The notes: generated by a model from the sequence alone, not told the origin. Shown: positions 24,805 through 32,517, counted from the stretch's first letter. The stretch: 34,289 nucleotides of DNA from SG8-30 sp964406445 (GCA_964406445.1 CAYORU010000039.1:1-34289), one strand, 5' to 3'. A program made the numbers and translations.

Positions 24805-25344
24805 TCAGCCGACCTTCTCGGTCGCCTGCGTGGCCGCGTCGTTCACCGCGGTGTCCACCCTCTGCGCGGCCTGGTCGACGGCCTGCGCGGTGGTCTGCAC
24901 CGCCTGCTGCGCGGCCCGCTCGACCTGCGTGGTCGCCTTGCGGACCTGCACCGCCGCCTTCACGATCGCCCGCTTCGCCGTCGTCCGCGCCTTCGACACG
25001 CCGCGACGCGTGACCTTGGTCGCCTTTCGGACGTTCCTGGCGGTGGCGGAGACCGCCTTCTTGGCCGCCTTCTTCACCTTTTTCTTCGCCGAAGCGGTCT
25101 CGGACTTCGACTTCTTGCGCAGGTCGGCGGCGTGCGCGCGCGCGTAGGTCTGGATGTCCTTGAACCGGCCCTTGCCGTCCCGCTTCGCGTAGAGCTTCTT
25201 GCCCTTCGAGCTGCGATGCGTGGTCCGCCGCGCCTTCTTCGCGGCCGTCCGCGCGACTTTCTTCGCAGCGGGCCGCGCCCTGCGCGCCGTCTTCCGGGCG
25301 CTCTTCTTCGCGGCCTTCTTGGCCGCCTTCTTCCGTTTCGCCAT
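24805..25344 (-). CDS. Histone H1-like, Lys/Ala-rich DNA-binding protein
   Basis: A 179-residue, strongly basic, low-complexity protein. The N-terminus is a Lys/Ala repeat (MAKRKKAAKKAAKKSARKTA) like eukaryotic H1 tails and the Bordetella/Chlamydia H1-like proteins. A short non-repetitive core follows (LYAKRDGKGRFKDIQTYARA), then more KKA repeats. A less basic, Ala/Gln/Thr-rich helical tail (AAQQAVQTTAQAVDQAAQRV) resembles a long amphipathic helix. Nucleoid binding and compaction is the likely role, inferred from composition. The start at 25344 has GGGGAGAG 5 nt upstream. The gene sits alone between tRNA-Ala and tRNA-Arg. Confidence 0.8.
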   Translation of the reverse strand: MAKRKKAAKKAAKKSARKTARRARPAAKKVARTAAKKARRTTHRSSKGKKLYAKRDGKGRFKDIQTYARAHAADLRKKSKSETASAKKKVKKAAKKAVSATARNVRKATKVTRRGVSKARTTAKRAIVKAAVQVRKATTQVERAAQQAVQTTAQAVDQAAQRVDTAVNDAATQATEKVG

Positions 25345-25456
25345 GGCTCTCCCCTGGTGCACGCGCCATCCCGATGGCGCAAGGCAACGCTAGGACGCCG
25401 CGCTCGCGAAAGTCAATCGGGAAATTGCATCCGTCGAGGCTGCCGGGGGAAAGAAA

Positions 25457-25480
25457 AAGGCCAGGCGGTAGCCTGGCCTT
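25457..25480 (-). terminator. Rho-independent terminator of tRNA-Ala
   Basis: A perfect 10-bp stem (AAGGCCAGGC / GCCTGGCCTT) with a 4-nt loop, followed on the minus strand by TTTCTTTCC. It lies 8 nt downstream of the tRNA-Ala CCA end. Confidence 0.9.
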
Positions 25481-25488
25481 GCGGGATC

Positions 25489-25564
<76 letters not shown>

Positions 25565-25577
25565 GTCGAGGCGCGGA

Positions 25578-25606
25578 ATTGTAGTGAGCCCCCAGGGTGG
25601 CGGCAA
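25578..25606 (-). promoter_or_regulatory. Sigma70-like promoter of tRNA-Ala
   Basis: TTGCCG (25606-25601) and TACAAT (25583-25578) are separated by exactly 17 nt. The match to consensus is 4/6 and 5/6. The start site would be near 25571, 7 nt before the mature tRNA. Confidence 0.7.
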
Positions 25607-25646
25607 GCACAACCTCGAGAGGGCGCCCGCCCGAGGCCGGCCCGCG

Positions 25647-25652
25647 TATCAT
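25647..25652 (+). promoter_or_regulatory. TATCAT -10-like element before the GNAT gene
   Basis: TATCAT in a GC-rich background, 26 nt before the GNAT start codon. It would give a leader of about 20 nt containing the GGAG ribosome-binding site. No -35 match was found. Confidence 0.35.
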
Positions 25653-25678
25653 CCACGTTCCCCCGCCCGGAGCTTCGC

Positions 25679-26158
25679 ATGCCGGTCACCGTTCGCGACG
25701 CCACCCCGGCCGACCTCGAGTTCGTCGTGGACGGCAACCAGCGAATGGCGCTCGAAACCGAAGGCAAGGCACTCGACCCGGCCCTGCTGCGACCGGGCGT
25801 CGCCGCCGTGCTCGGCGACCCGGGCCTCGGCCGCTACTTCATCGCCGAGCTCGGCGGCCGTATGGTCGGGCAGATGATGCTCACCTACGAGTGGAGCGAC
25901 TGGCGAAACGGGTGTTTCTGGTGGATCCAGTCCGTTTTCGTCCATGACGGACACCGTGGCATGGGCGTATTCTCCGGACTGTTCAGGCACGTGGCGGCGC
26001 TCGCCGAGCGCGACCCGGGCGTCTGCGGGCTTCGGCTCTATGTGGACCGGGGCAATCATGCGGCCCAGCGCATCTACGCCCACCTGGGCCTGCACGCTTC
26101 GAACTACGAGGTGATGGAACAGGTTTTCCGCGGCCCGCAGTCCCGGCGCGAGGACTGA
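25679..26158 (+). CDS. GNAT-family N-acetyltransferase
   Basis: A 159-residue acetyl-CoA-dependent acetyltransferase of unknown substrate. The GNAT fold is seen in TVRDATPADLEFVVDGNQRM (N-terminal strand and helix), the beta4 strand WWIQSVFVHDGHRGMGVFSG with the acetyl-CoA pyrophosphate-binding loop HRGMG, and the C-terminal LYVDRGNHAAQRIYAHLGLH. The ATG at 25679 has GGAG 7 nt upstream. Bcp starts 27 nt downstream on the same strand, so the two are probably one operon. Confidence 0.88.
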   Translation: MPVTVRDATPADLEFVVDGNQRMALETEGKALDPALLRPGVAAVLGDPGLGRYFIAELGGRMVGQMMLTYEWSDWRNGCFWWIQSVFVHDGHRGMGVFSGLFRHVAALAERDPGVCGLRLYVDRGNHAAQRIYAHLGLHASNYEVMEQVFRGPQSRRED

Positions 26159-26185
26159 CGGGCGAGACGCGGCAAGGAGGCTCGA

Positions 26186-26659
26186 ATGCTGAAGAGCGGG
26201 GAACGGGCGCCGGAGTTCACGCTTCCGGACCAGGATGGCCGAGAGCGCAGCCTCACCGAGCTGCTCGACGGCGAGGCGTTGATCCTCTACTTCTACCCGG
26301 CGGACTTCACGCCCGGCTGCACCCGCGAGGCCTGCGACTTCCGCGACCTGCACGCGCAGATCCTCGGTGCGGGCGTGAAGGTGGTCGGCATCAGCCCGCA
26401 GCCCCCCGACAGCCACCGTCGCTTCCGCGAAAAGCATTCCCTGCCCTTCCTTCTGCTGTCGGACGAGCGCAAGGCGGTCATCCGCGCCTTCGGGGTGGAC
26501 GGTCCGCTCGGGGTCGGCGTTCGCCGGGCGACGTTCCTGATCGACCGTGGCCGGGTCGTGCGCGACTCGGTGCTCGCCGACCTGCGCGTCGGGCGCCACC
26601 TCGCCTTCGTCCAGAACGCAGTGGCGCTCGCCGGCGCCCGCAGCCCGAAGGGGCGCTGA
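26186..26659 (+). CDS. bcp: Peroxiredoxin, Bcp/PrxQ type
   Basis: A thiol peroxidase that reduces H2O2 and organic hydroperoxides with thioredoxin. It has 157 residues. The peroxidatic Cys45 is in ADFTPGCTREACDFRD and the resolving Cys50 is five residues later, as in PrxQ/Bcp. The resolving loop VVGISPQPPDSHRRFREKH lacks the Ser-x-Asp form of E. coli but keeps the geometry. The start has a strong AAGGAGG. It ends 6 nt from the convergent histidine phosphatase gene. With katG 2.3 kb away, this stretch has two peroxide-defence genes. Confidence 0.93.
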   Translation: MLKSGERAPEFTLPDQDGRERSLTELLDGEALILYFYPADFTPGCTREACDFRDLHAQILGAGVKVVGISPQPPDSHRRFREKHSLPFLLLSDERKAVIRAFGVDGPLGVGVRRATFLIDRGRVVRDSVLADLRVGRHLAFVQNAVALAGARSPKGR

Positions 26660-26665
26660 TCCAGG

Positions 26666-27223
26666 TCAGGGCAGTTCGAGTCGAAGCACCGCCGGGCGGC
26701 TGAAACGAGGCACGGCGACGACGTAGAGCGTGCCGTGCTCGGAGGCGGACATCGCTGGCACGCGCTGGCGCGCCAGCCGCTCGACGATCGCCGGGACGGT
26801 GTCGCTGTGACCGACGATCAGCACCCGCCGGCCCCTGAATTCCGCCAGCGCGCGCTTCACGACCACCCTCGGATCGCGCGACTCCACGGCCACGACCGGC
26901 ACCGACAGCGCAGCGGCGAGCGGCCGTGCCGTCTCGCCGCTTCGGCGCAGGCCCGACACGACGATGCCGTCGGGCGCGAAGCCGCTCGCGGCGGTCATCA
27001 GCGCCGCCAGCCGCTGCGCACGCGCCTCGCCCGCGGCGGACAGGGCCGGATCGTCGCCGCGGCCGATCTCCGCCTCGGCGTGGCGCACGACCAGGACCAG
27101 CGTCGTGGATGCAGACACGACCAGCCATGCCGCGAACAGGATGGCCGCGACGACCGCGATGACCGGAAGCCACAGGGGCATGAGGAAGGGCCGCCGCCGC
27201 AGCCTCGCGTATTCTTTGCGCAT
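26666..27223 (-). CDS. Membrane-anchored histidine phosphatase family protein
   Basis: About 185 residues with an N-terminal membrane anchor (PLWLPVIAVVAAILFAAWLV, about 18-37) followed by a histidine phosphatase domain. Motifs are LVVRHAEAE (phospho-accepting His48 in the RHG-type motif), IVVSGLRRSGETARPLA and VLIVGHSDTVPAIVERL (second His139). The fold resembles SixA-like or phosphoglycerate-mutase-like enzymes. The basic N-terminus (MRKEYARLRRRP) suggests the domain lies outside the cytoplasm. The start is ATG 27223, with 27232 possible. A TATCAT element ends 7 nt upstream of 27223. It is divergent from, and overlaps the start codon of, the nucleotidyltransferase gene. Confidence 0.85.
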   Translation of the reverse strand: MRKEYARLRRRPFLMPLWLPVIAVVAAILFAAWLVVSASTTLVLVVRHAEAEIGRGDDPALSAAGEARAQRLAALMTAASGFAPDGIVVSGLRRSGETARPLAAALSVPVVAVESRDPRVVVKRALAEFRGRRVLIVGHSDTVPAIVERLARQRVPAMSASEHGTLYVVAVPRFSRPAVLRLELP

Positions 27224-27236
27224 GAATCGCATGATA
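27210..27236. promoter_or_regulatory. Divergent promoter with overlapping start codons
   Basis: On the minus strand TATCAT (27236-27231) ends 7 nt before ATG 27223-27221. On the plus strand TATTCT (27210-27215) ends 6 nt before ATG 27222-27224. Both start codons lie in one CATG palindrome (27221-27224). No ribosome-binding site exists for either, so leaderless transcripts in both directions are inferred. The -35 regions are not recognisable. Confidence 0.4.
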
Positions 27237-27944
27237 CCCGCCGGGCCGCCTCGGCTGCAGCGCAGCCTCGTCGAACGGCGCGAGCCGACGCGCGGCGATC
27301 CGCGGCGCGGCCTGTACGTCGTCGTCCTCGCCGCCGGCGCCAGTCGCCGCTTCGGCAGGCCCAAGCTGCTGAGGACGATCGCCGGCGAGTCGCTGCTCGC
27401 GCGATCCGCCCGGCTCGCGCATTCCGTGGCGGGCCAGCGCTGCGTGGTGGTCCTCGGCGCGCGAGCCTCGCGCCTGCGCGCCGAACTGTCCGGTCTCGGC
27501 ATTCGCGTGGCGGTCAACCGGCGCTGGCGCGAGGGCATGGGCGCCTCGCTCGCCGCCGGCATCGCCGCGCTGCCGGCCGACGCGTCAATGGCGCTGGTGC
27601 TGCTCGCCGACCAGTTCGCCCTCACCGCCGCCGACCTTCGGCGGCTCCTCGGGGTCGCGCGACGTCACCCTCGCGCGCTGGTCACGGCGACCTGGGACGG
27701 GATCCGCGGGGCGCCCGCGGTGCTGCCCGGCTGGGCCTTTGCGCGCGCGAGGGGGATCGGCGGCGACGCCGGCGCACGCGGACTGCTGCGCGACGCCAGC
27801 CTGCCCGTGATCACGGTGCAGATGCCTTCCGCGCGTTTCGACCTCGACGTCCCAGCCGACCTCGAGCGGCTCGGCCGGCGCCGAGACCGCTTCAGCCGAG
27901 CAGGCTCTCGCGCATGGAGTCCAGCGAGTGACGGGTGTGGCTGA
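27222..27944 (+). CDS. MobA/MocA-like nucleotidyltransferase
   Basis: About 240 residues of the NTP_transferase_3 type, the family of molybdenum-cofactor cytidylyl- and guanylyltransferases. The signature is YVVVLAAGASRRFGRPKLL (nucleotide-binding LAAGxSxRxGxxK). VAVNRRWREGMGASLAAGIA and ALVLLADQFALTAADLRRLL (metal-binding Asp in place of the usual GDQP) follow. FDLDVPADLERLG closes the domain. MocA (the cytidylyltransferase that serves xanthine-oxidase-type enzymes) is the nearest assignment, but no molybdoenzyme gene is nearby. The start could be 27222 or 27231. The 3' end overlaps the convergent HDOD gene by 53 nt. Confidence 0.82.
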   Translation: MNRMIPAGPPRLQRSLVERREPTRGDPRRGLYVVVLAAGASRRFGRPKLLRTIAGESLLARSARLAHSVAGQRCVVVLGARASRLRAELSGLGIRVAVNRRWREGMGASLAAGIAALPADASMALVLLADQFALTAADLRRLLGVARRHPRALVTATWDGIRGAPAVLPGWAFARARGIGGDAGARGLLRDASLPVITVQMPSARFDLDVPADLERLGRRRDRFSRAGSRAWSPASDGCG

Positions 27945-28788
27945 GGACGGTGCCGAGGCCCGCCTCGTCGAGCGCGATCCGCTCGAACGCGGAGATCCCC
28001 TGGGTTCCCGACAGGTCGCCATCGCGTTCGAGCAGAGCCTCGGCCAACACCACCGCGGCGATCAGCAAGTCCGTGAGGTCGGCGGCCCGGGCCGATTCGC
28101 GCACATGGTCGGCCTGGTCGCCCACGGCCTCGCACAGCCGGGCCTCGAACCCCCATTTCCCGAGCACCGCGCGGCCCATGGCGGGGTGACGGGCTGCGAC
28201 CAGCGTGGATGGCAGGGCCTCGTACTGCACCGGGCTCGATGCCTCGGCGGCGCGCACGACGATGTAGAAGTGCCCTATTCCGTGGACGAGGCCGGCGAGG
28301 AACACCCGGTCGTCGGGAACGCCGATCCGATGGGCCAGGACGCGGCAGATCGAGGCGACCGCCATGCTCCGCTCCCACAGCCCGGCCAGCGGCTCGGCGA
28401 CGCGGCGAAGCGTCGGCTCCGCCTTCATCTGCTGCACGGCAAAGGCCATGGCGACGGACTGCACCAGTTCGTGGCCGAGTCGGGTCACCGCCGCGCGCAG
28501 GTTCGGCGCCGGCTTGCCGGAGGGATTGAACACGACCGAACTGGCCGTCTGGATCAGCCGGGCCGCGAGTCGCGGCTCGGCACTTGCGATGCGCACGATG
28601 TCGTCGGCGTTGCTCTTCGGGTCGTCGAGCGCCTGCCGCACGCGCGGCACGATGTCAGGGAAGCACGGCAGGTTGAGCGGGCCCCGGGCGAGGTCCGCCT
28701 CGATGGCGTCCAGGAAGGCGGCGTGCGGGTCGTCCGCGACGCTGGCTCGGGCGGAGGACCCGCGCGACAGGAGCTCTCTCAGGCGCAT
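27892..28788 (-). CDS. HDOD-domain signalling protein
   Basis: About 298 residues. After a short N-terminus (MRLRELLSRGSSARASVADD), an HDOD domain spans about 30-230: LNLPCFPDIVPRVRQALDDP, IASAEPRLAARLIQTASS, LRAAVTRLGHELVQSVAMAF, FLAGLVHGIGHFYIV. HDOD proteins are catalytically uncertain relatives of HD phosphohydrolases that act in motility, biofilm and stress signalling. The ATG at 28788 is preferred to upstream codons because a sigma28-like promoter ends 7 nt before it. No Shine-Dalgarno sequence is present, so translation may be leaderless. The gene is divergent from katG. Confidence 0.85.
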   Translation of the reverse strand: MRLRELLSRGSSARASVADDPHAAFLDAIEADLARGPLNLPCFPDIVPRVRQALDDPKSNADDIVRIASAEPRLAARLIQTASSVVFNPSGKPAPNLRAAVTRLGHELVQSVAMAFAVQQMKAEPTLRRVAEPLAGLWERSMAVASICRVLAHRIGVPDDRVFLAGLVHGIGHFYIVVRAAEASSPVQYEALPSTLVAARHPAMGRAVLGKWGFEARLCEAVGDQADHVRESARAADLTDLLIAAVVLAEALLERDGDLSGTQGISAFERIALDEAGLGTVLSHTRHSLDSMRESLLG

Positions 28789-28795
28789 GGCCGCG

Positions 28796-28823
28796 GTATC
28801 GGCCGGCCGAGGGTGAAACTTGA
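28796..28823 (-). promoter_or_regulatory. Sigma28 (FliA)-like promoter of the HDOD gene
   Basis: On the minus strand TCAAGTTT (28823-28816) and GCCGATAC (28803-28796) are separated by 12 nt. The FliA consensus is TAAAGTTT-N11-GCCGATAA, so 14 of 16 positions match, with one extra spacer base. The predicted start site falls at about 28789, next to the HDOD ATG. Confidence 0.5.
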
Positions 28824-28890
28824 CTCCCGGGCCAGCCCGCCGCCGGCCGGGAGCAGAGGCCCCGCCTATGGCGTTCATGGACAGGACGCA

Positions 28891-28920
28891 TTGGACCGGT
28901 CGGGCCTGCGGCCCTAGAGT
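28891..28920 (+). promoter_or_regulatory. Candidate katG promoter
   Basis: TTGGAC (28891-28896) and TAGAGT (28915-28920) with an 18-nt spacer, 34 nt before the katG ATG. The match to sigma70 is 4/6 and 4/6. An OxyR site could not be recognised with confidence. Confidence 0.4.
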
Positions 28921-28954
28921 CGGCCCGCAAGCCCCGGCAGCAAAGGAGCCGCCC

Positions 28955-31168
28955 ATGTCCGCCGTCCCGAAGTGCCCGTTCGCCGCAGCAACCCACGGAT
29001 CCCGCACCCACTCGAGCCTCCAGTCGAACCAGCACTGGTGGCCGAACCAGCTGAACCTCAGGATCCTCCGCCAGCACTCGGACAAGTCCGATCCCATGGG
29101 CCAGGGCTTCGACTACGCCAAGGCGTTCAAGAAGCTCGACTACGCCGCGCTCAAGAAGGATCTGCGCAAGCTGATGACCGACTCGCAGGAATGGTGGCCG
29201 GCCGACTGGGGCCACTACGGCGGCCTGTTCATCCGCATGACCTGGCACGCCGCAGGCACCTACCGCGTGGCCGACGGCCGCGGCGGCGGCGGCACCGGCA
29301 ACCAGCGCTTCGCCCCGCTCAACAGCTGGCCGGACAACGGCAACCTCGACAAGGCGCGCCGGCTGCTGTGGCCCATCAAGAAGAAGTACGGCAAGGCGAT
29401 TTCCTGGGCCGACCTGATGATCCTCGCCGGCAACGTCGCCCTCGAGTCGATGGGCTTCAGGACTTTCGGCTTCGGCGGCGGGCGACCGGACATCTGGGAG
29501 CCTGAGGACGACATCTACTGGGGCGCGGAGACCGAGTGGCTGGCCACCAGCGACAAACCCAACAGCCGCTACAGCGGCGACCGCGTGCTGGCCAACCCGC
29601 TCGGCGCGGTGCAGATGGGCCTGATCTACGTGAACCCGGAAGGCCCGGACGGCAAGCCCGACCCGGTCGCCTCCGGCCGCGACGTGCGCGAGACCTTCGC
29701 GCGCATGGCCATGAACGACGAGGAGACCGTGGCGCTGGTGGCCGGCGGCCACACCTTCGGCAAGGCACACGGCGCCGGCGACGTGGCGCTCGTCGGTCCA
29801 GAGCCCGAGGGCGCGCCGCTCGAGGCGATGGGCTTCGGCTGGATCAACCGCTTCGGCAGCGGCAAGGGCGCGCACACGACGACCAGCGGCATCGAGGGCG
29901 CGTGGAAGCCGAACCCGACCCAGTGGGACATGGGCTACTTCGACATGCTGTTCGGCTACGAGTGGGAACTGGTCAAGAGCCCCGCCGGCGCGCACCAGTG
30001 GCGGGCGAAGAATGTCAAGCCCGAGCACATGATCCCCGACGCGCACGACCCGTCGAAGAAGCACCCGCCGATGATGACCACGGCGGACCTGTCGATGCGC
30101 TTCGATCCCGCCTACGAGAAGATCTCGCGGCGCTTCCACAAGGATCCGCAGGCCTTCGCCGACGCCTTCGCGCGCGCCTGGTTCAAGCTGACCCACCGCG
30201 ACATGGGCCCGCGCGCCCGCTACCTCGGGCCCGAGGTCCCGGCCGAAGAACTGGTCTGGCAGGACCCGGTGCCGGCGGTGAACCACCCGCTGGTCACCGC
30301 CAGGGACATCGCCGCGCTCAAGGCGAAGATCCTCGAGTCGGGCCTCGGCACCGCCCCGCTGGTTCGGACCGCCTGGGCCTCGGCGGCGACTTTCCGCGGC
30401 TCGGACTTCCGCGGCGGCGCCAACGGCGCGCGCATGCGCCTCGCGCCGCAGAAGGACTGGGAGGTCAACCAGCCCGCCGAGCTTGGCAAGGTGCTGAAGA
30501 AGCTCGAGACGATCCAGCGCGAGTTCAACGGAGCGCAGAAGGGCGGGAAGCGGGTCTCGCTCGCCGACCTGATCGTGCTCGGCGGCACGGCGGCCGTCGA
30601 GGCCGCGGCAAAGAAGGCCGGCCACGAGGTGAAGCTGCCGTTCACGCCGGGACGGACCGACGCCTCGCAGGAGCAGACCGACGTCGAGTCCTTCGAGCCG
30701 CTCGAGCCGCTGGCCGACGGCTTCCGCAACTACGTGAAGTCGGGCATCGAGACGCCGGCCGAGGAGCTGCTGCTCGACCGCGCAAACCTGCTGACCCTGA
30801 CGGCGCCCGAGATGACGGTGCTGGTCGGCGGCATGCGGGCGCTCGGCGCCAACGCCGGCGGCTCGAAGCATGGGGTGCTCACCCGGCGTCCCGGCGAGCT
30901 GACCAACGACTTCTTCGTCAGCCTGCTCGACATGCGCACGGAGTGGAAGCCGGCGTCGGCGAAGGGCGTGTACGAGGGCTTCGACCGCAAGAGCGGCAAG
31001 CTCAAGTGGACCGGCACCCGGGCCGACCTCGTGTTCGGCTCGAACTCCGAGCTGCGCGCGCTTGCCGAGGTCTACGCGAGCGACGACGCGGGCGAGAAGT
31101 TCGCGAGGGACTTCGCCGCCGCCTGGACCAAGGTGATGAACCTTGGCCGGTTCGACGTGAAGACGTAA
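28955..31168 (+). CDS. katG: Catalase-peroxidase KatG
   Basis: A bifunctional haem catalase-peroxidase that removes H2O2. It has 737 residues, the full family length. The distal site is Arg94, Trp97 and His98 in FIRMTWHAAGTYR. The Met-Tyr-Trp adduct needed for catalase activity can be formed by Trp97, Tyr225 (MGLIYVNPEGP) and Met251 (FARMAMNDEET). The proximal haem ligand is His266 in VAGGHTFGKAHG. The C-terminal, haem-free half is complete (TAWASAATFRGSDFRGGANG; DLVFGSNSELRALAEVYASD). The start has AAAGGAG 7 nt upstream; the frame stays open further 5' but without that site. A strong hairpin follows at 31204. Confidence 0.98.
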   Translation: MSAVPKCPFAAATHGSRTHSSLQSNQHWWPNQLNLRILRQHSDKSDPMGQGFDYAKAFKKLDYAALKKDLRKLMTDSQEWWPADWGHYGGLFIRMTWHAAGTYRVADGRGGGGTGNQRFAPLNSWPDNGNLDKARRLLWPIKKKYGKAISWADLMILAGNVALESMGFRTFGFGGGRPDIWEPEDDIYWGAETEWLATSDKPNSRYSGDRVLANPLGAVQMGLIYVNPEGPDGKPDPVASGRDVRETFARMAMNDEETVALVAGGHTFGKAHGAGDVALVGPEPEGAPLEAMGFGWINRFGSGKGAHTTTSGIEGAWKPNPTQWDMGYFDMLFGYEWELVKSPAGAHQWRAKNVKPEHMIPDAHDPSKKHPPMMTTADLSMRFDPAYEKISRRFHKDPQAFADAFARAWFKLTHRDMGPRARYLGPEVPAEELVWQDPVPAVNHPLVTARDIAALKAKILESGLGTAPLVRTAWASAATFRGSDFRGGANGARMRLAPQKDWEVNQPAELGKVLKKLETIQREFNGAQKGGKRVSLADLIVLGGTAAVEAAAKKAGHEVKLPFTPGRTDASQEQTDVESFEPLEPLADGFRNYVKSGIETPAEELLLDRANLLTLTAPEMTVLVGGMRALGANAGGSKHGVLTRRPGELTNDFFVSLLDMRTEWKPASAKGVYEGFDRKSGKLKWTGTRADLVFGSNSELRALAEVYASDDAGEKFARDFAAAWTKVMNLGRFDVKT

Positions 31169-31203
31169 GCCGAATGGCGCGCCAGCGCTGGCTCGTTTGA
31201 AGG

Positions 31204-31231
31204 GCCGGGCCCGGATTTCTCCGGGCCCGGC
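31204..31231 (+). terminator. katG hairpin terminator
   Basis: A perfect 12-bp stem (GCCGGGCCCGGA / TCCGGGCCCGGC) with loop TTTC, 35 nt after the katG stop. There is no U-tract. A second small hairpin (GAACCC-GCTG-GGGTTC-like) follows at about 31237. Confidence 0.6.
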
Positions 31232-31270
31232 TCGTCGAACCCGCTGGGTTCGTCCACACACCCCCTCCGG

Positions 31271-31311
31271 TCCCATCGAGAACGGCCACGATGGGGCCGC
31301 TCTCGATGGGA
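31271..31311 (-). terminator. Hairpin directly after the tRNA-Ser CCA end
   Basis: An 11-bp perfect inverted repeat (TCCCATCGAGA 31271-31281 / TCTCGATGGGA 31301-31311), with an inner CGGCC/GGCCG pairing. On the minus strand it begins 1 nt after the tRNA CCA. It is probably the native terminator of the original tRNA-Ser gene, which marks this side as the old chromosomal flank. A U-tract is lacking. Confidence 0.5.
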
Positions 31312-31321
31312 CTGGCGGAGA

Positions 31322-31363
31322 TGACCTGACCCCCGCGTTTAGTCCCGACCCGAGGTAGAGTCC
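31322..31363. repeat. Left terminal inverted repeat of the IS
   Basis: Begins TGACCTGACCCCCG and ends AGGTAGAGTCC. The first 14 nt match the right end perfectly; the remainder matches with a few mismatches and one gap. Confidence 0.9.
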
Positions 31364-31381
31364 GCCCATCAGGAGCGGACG

Positions 31382-31648
31382 ATGAAGAAGAAGCGATTTT
31401 CGGAAGAGCAGATCATTCGAGTACTGAAGGAGTCGGAGGCGGGAGCGAAGACGCCGGAGCTGTGCCGGAAGCACGGGATCTCCGAGGCGACGTTCTACAA
31501 CTGGAAGAGCAAGTACGGCGGCATGACCGTGTCGGACGCTCGACGGTTGAAGGACCTCGAGGCTGAGAACAGCAAGTTGAAGCGACTGCTGGCCGAGGCC
31601 GAATTGGATAAAGCGGCGTTGAAGGATCTGCTGTCGCGAAAATGGTAG
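31382..31648 (+). CDS. IS3-family transposase OrfA
   Basis: 88 residues. A helix-turn-helix of the IS3 OrfA type (FSEEQIIRVLKESEAGAKTP, CRKHGISEATFYNWKSKYGG) that recognises the IS ends, followed by a leucine-zipper-like coil (LKDLEAENSKLKRLLAEAEL). The start has AGGAG 7 nt upstream. The stop TAG overlaps the beginning of orfB. Confidence 0.95.
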   Translation: MKKKRFSEEQIIRVLKESEAGAKTPELCRKHGISEATFYNWKSKYGGMTVSDARRLKDLEAENSKLKRLLAEAELDKAALKDLLSRKW

Positions 31649-32517
31649 GCCCACGGGTCCGACGCGAGGCGGTGGACGTGCTGCGGCAGGAACGCGGTTA
31701 CGGCATCACCCGGGCCTGTGGGCTGGTGGGCATCTCACGATCGCTGTACGGCTACCGGAGCCGCCGGCCGGCCCCGGAAGGGCTGGTGGCCAGGATCCGT
31801 GAGCTGGCCGAGCGGAAGCGCCGTTACGGCTATCGGCGGATCCATGTCCTGCTGCGCCGCGAGGGGTTCCGGGTGAACCGGAAGCGGACCTACCGGCTGT
31901 ACCGGGAGGCCGGGCTTGCCGTGAAACGGCGGAAGCGGAAGCGTTATGCGCTCGGGGAGCGCCGGCCCCTGCCGAAGCCGGATGCGGCCAACGTCAGCTG
32001 GTCGATGGACTTCGTTGCCGACGGCTTGGCAGACGGACGCAAGCTGCGGTGCCTGGTGATCGTCGATGACTGTACGCGGGAGTGCTTGGCGATCGAGGTC
32101 GATACCTCGCTCACGGGGCGGCGCGTGGTGGGGGTGCTGGAGCATCTCGCTGACACTCGTGGCCTGCCGCGGTCGATCACGGTGGACCATGGTCCGGAGT
32201 TCGAGGGCCAGGCGCTCGATGCCTGGGCGTTCGAGAAGGGTGTGCAGCTGGCGTTCATCCGTCCCGGCAAGCCGGTCGAGAATGCCTACGTCGAGAGCTT
32301 CAACGGCAAGTTCCGGGATGAGTGCCTGAACGAGAACTGGTTCATCACCATGGCACAGGCCAGACGAATCATCGAGAACTGGCGAATCGAGTACAACACC
32401 GAACGGCCCCACAGCTCGCTAGGCAACGTGACTCCGGAAGTGTTCGCTATGGAGTCTCGACGGAAGACAGAAGAGACCTTATCGTTAACCGCGGACTCTA
32501 ACCCCGGGCCGTACTAA
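31642..32517 (+). CDS. IS3-family transposase OrfB (DDE integrase)
   Basis: 291 residues with the retroviral-integrase-type DDE catalytic core: Asp123 (VSWSMDFVADG), Asp182 (SITVDHGPEFEG) and Glu218 (NAYVESFNGKFRDECLNENW), giving the D(35)E spacing of the IS3 family. An N-terminal HTH-like segment (CGLVGISRSLYGYRSRRP) precedes it, and the end has YNTERPHSSLGNVTPEVFA. It lies in the -1 frame relative to orfA and overlaps it by 7 nt. It may be made by frameshifting near CGAAAATGG or by coupling from its own ATG. No disruption is seen. Confidence 0.96.
   Translation: MVGPRVRREAVDVLRQERGYGITRACGLVGISRSLYGYRSRRPAPEGLVARIRELAERKRRYGYRRIHVLLRREGFRVNRKRTYRLYREAGLAVKRRKRKRYALGERRPLPKPDAANVSWSMDFVADGLADGRKLRCLVIVDDCTRECLAIEVDTSLTGRRVVGVLEHLADTRGLPRSITVDHGPEFEGQALDAWAFEKGVQLAFIRPGKPVENAYVESFNGKFRDECLNENWFITMAQARRIIENWRIEYNTERPHSSLGNVTPEVFAMESRRKTEETLSLTADSNPGPY

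Noticed and set aside
28655..31654. 999-codon minus-strand open frame across katG and part of the IS
   Set aside because: It crosses unrelated genes and an IS boundary, so it cannot be an ancestral gene. It is a GC-driven shadow of katG.
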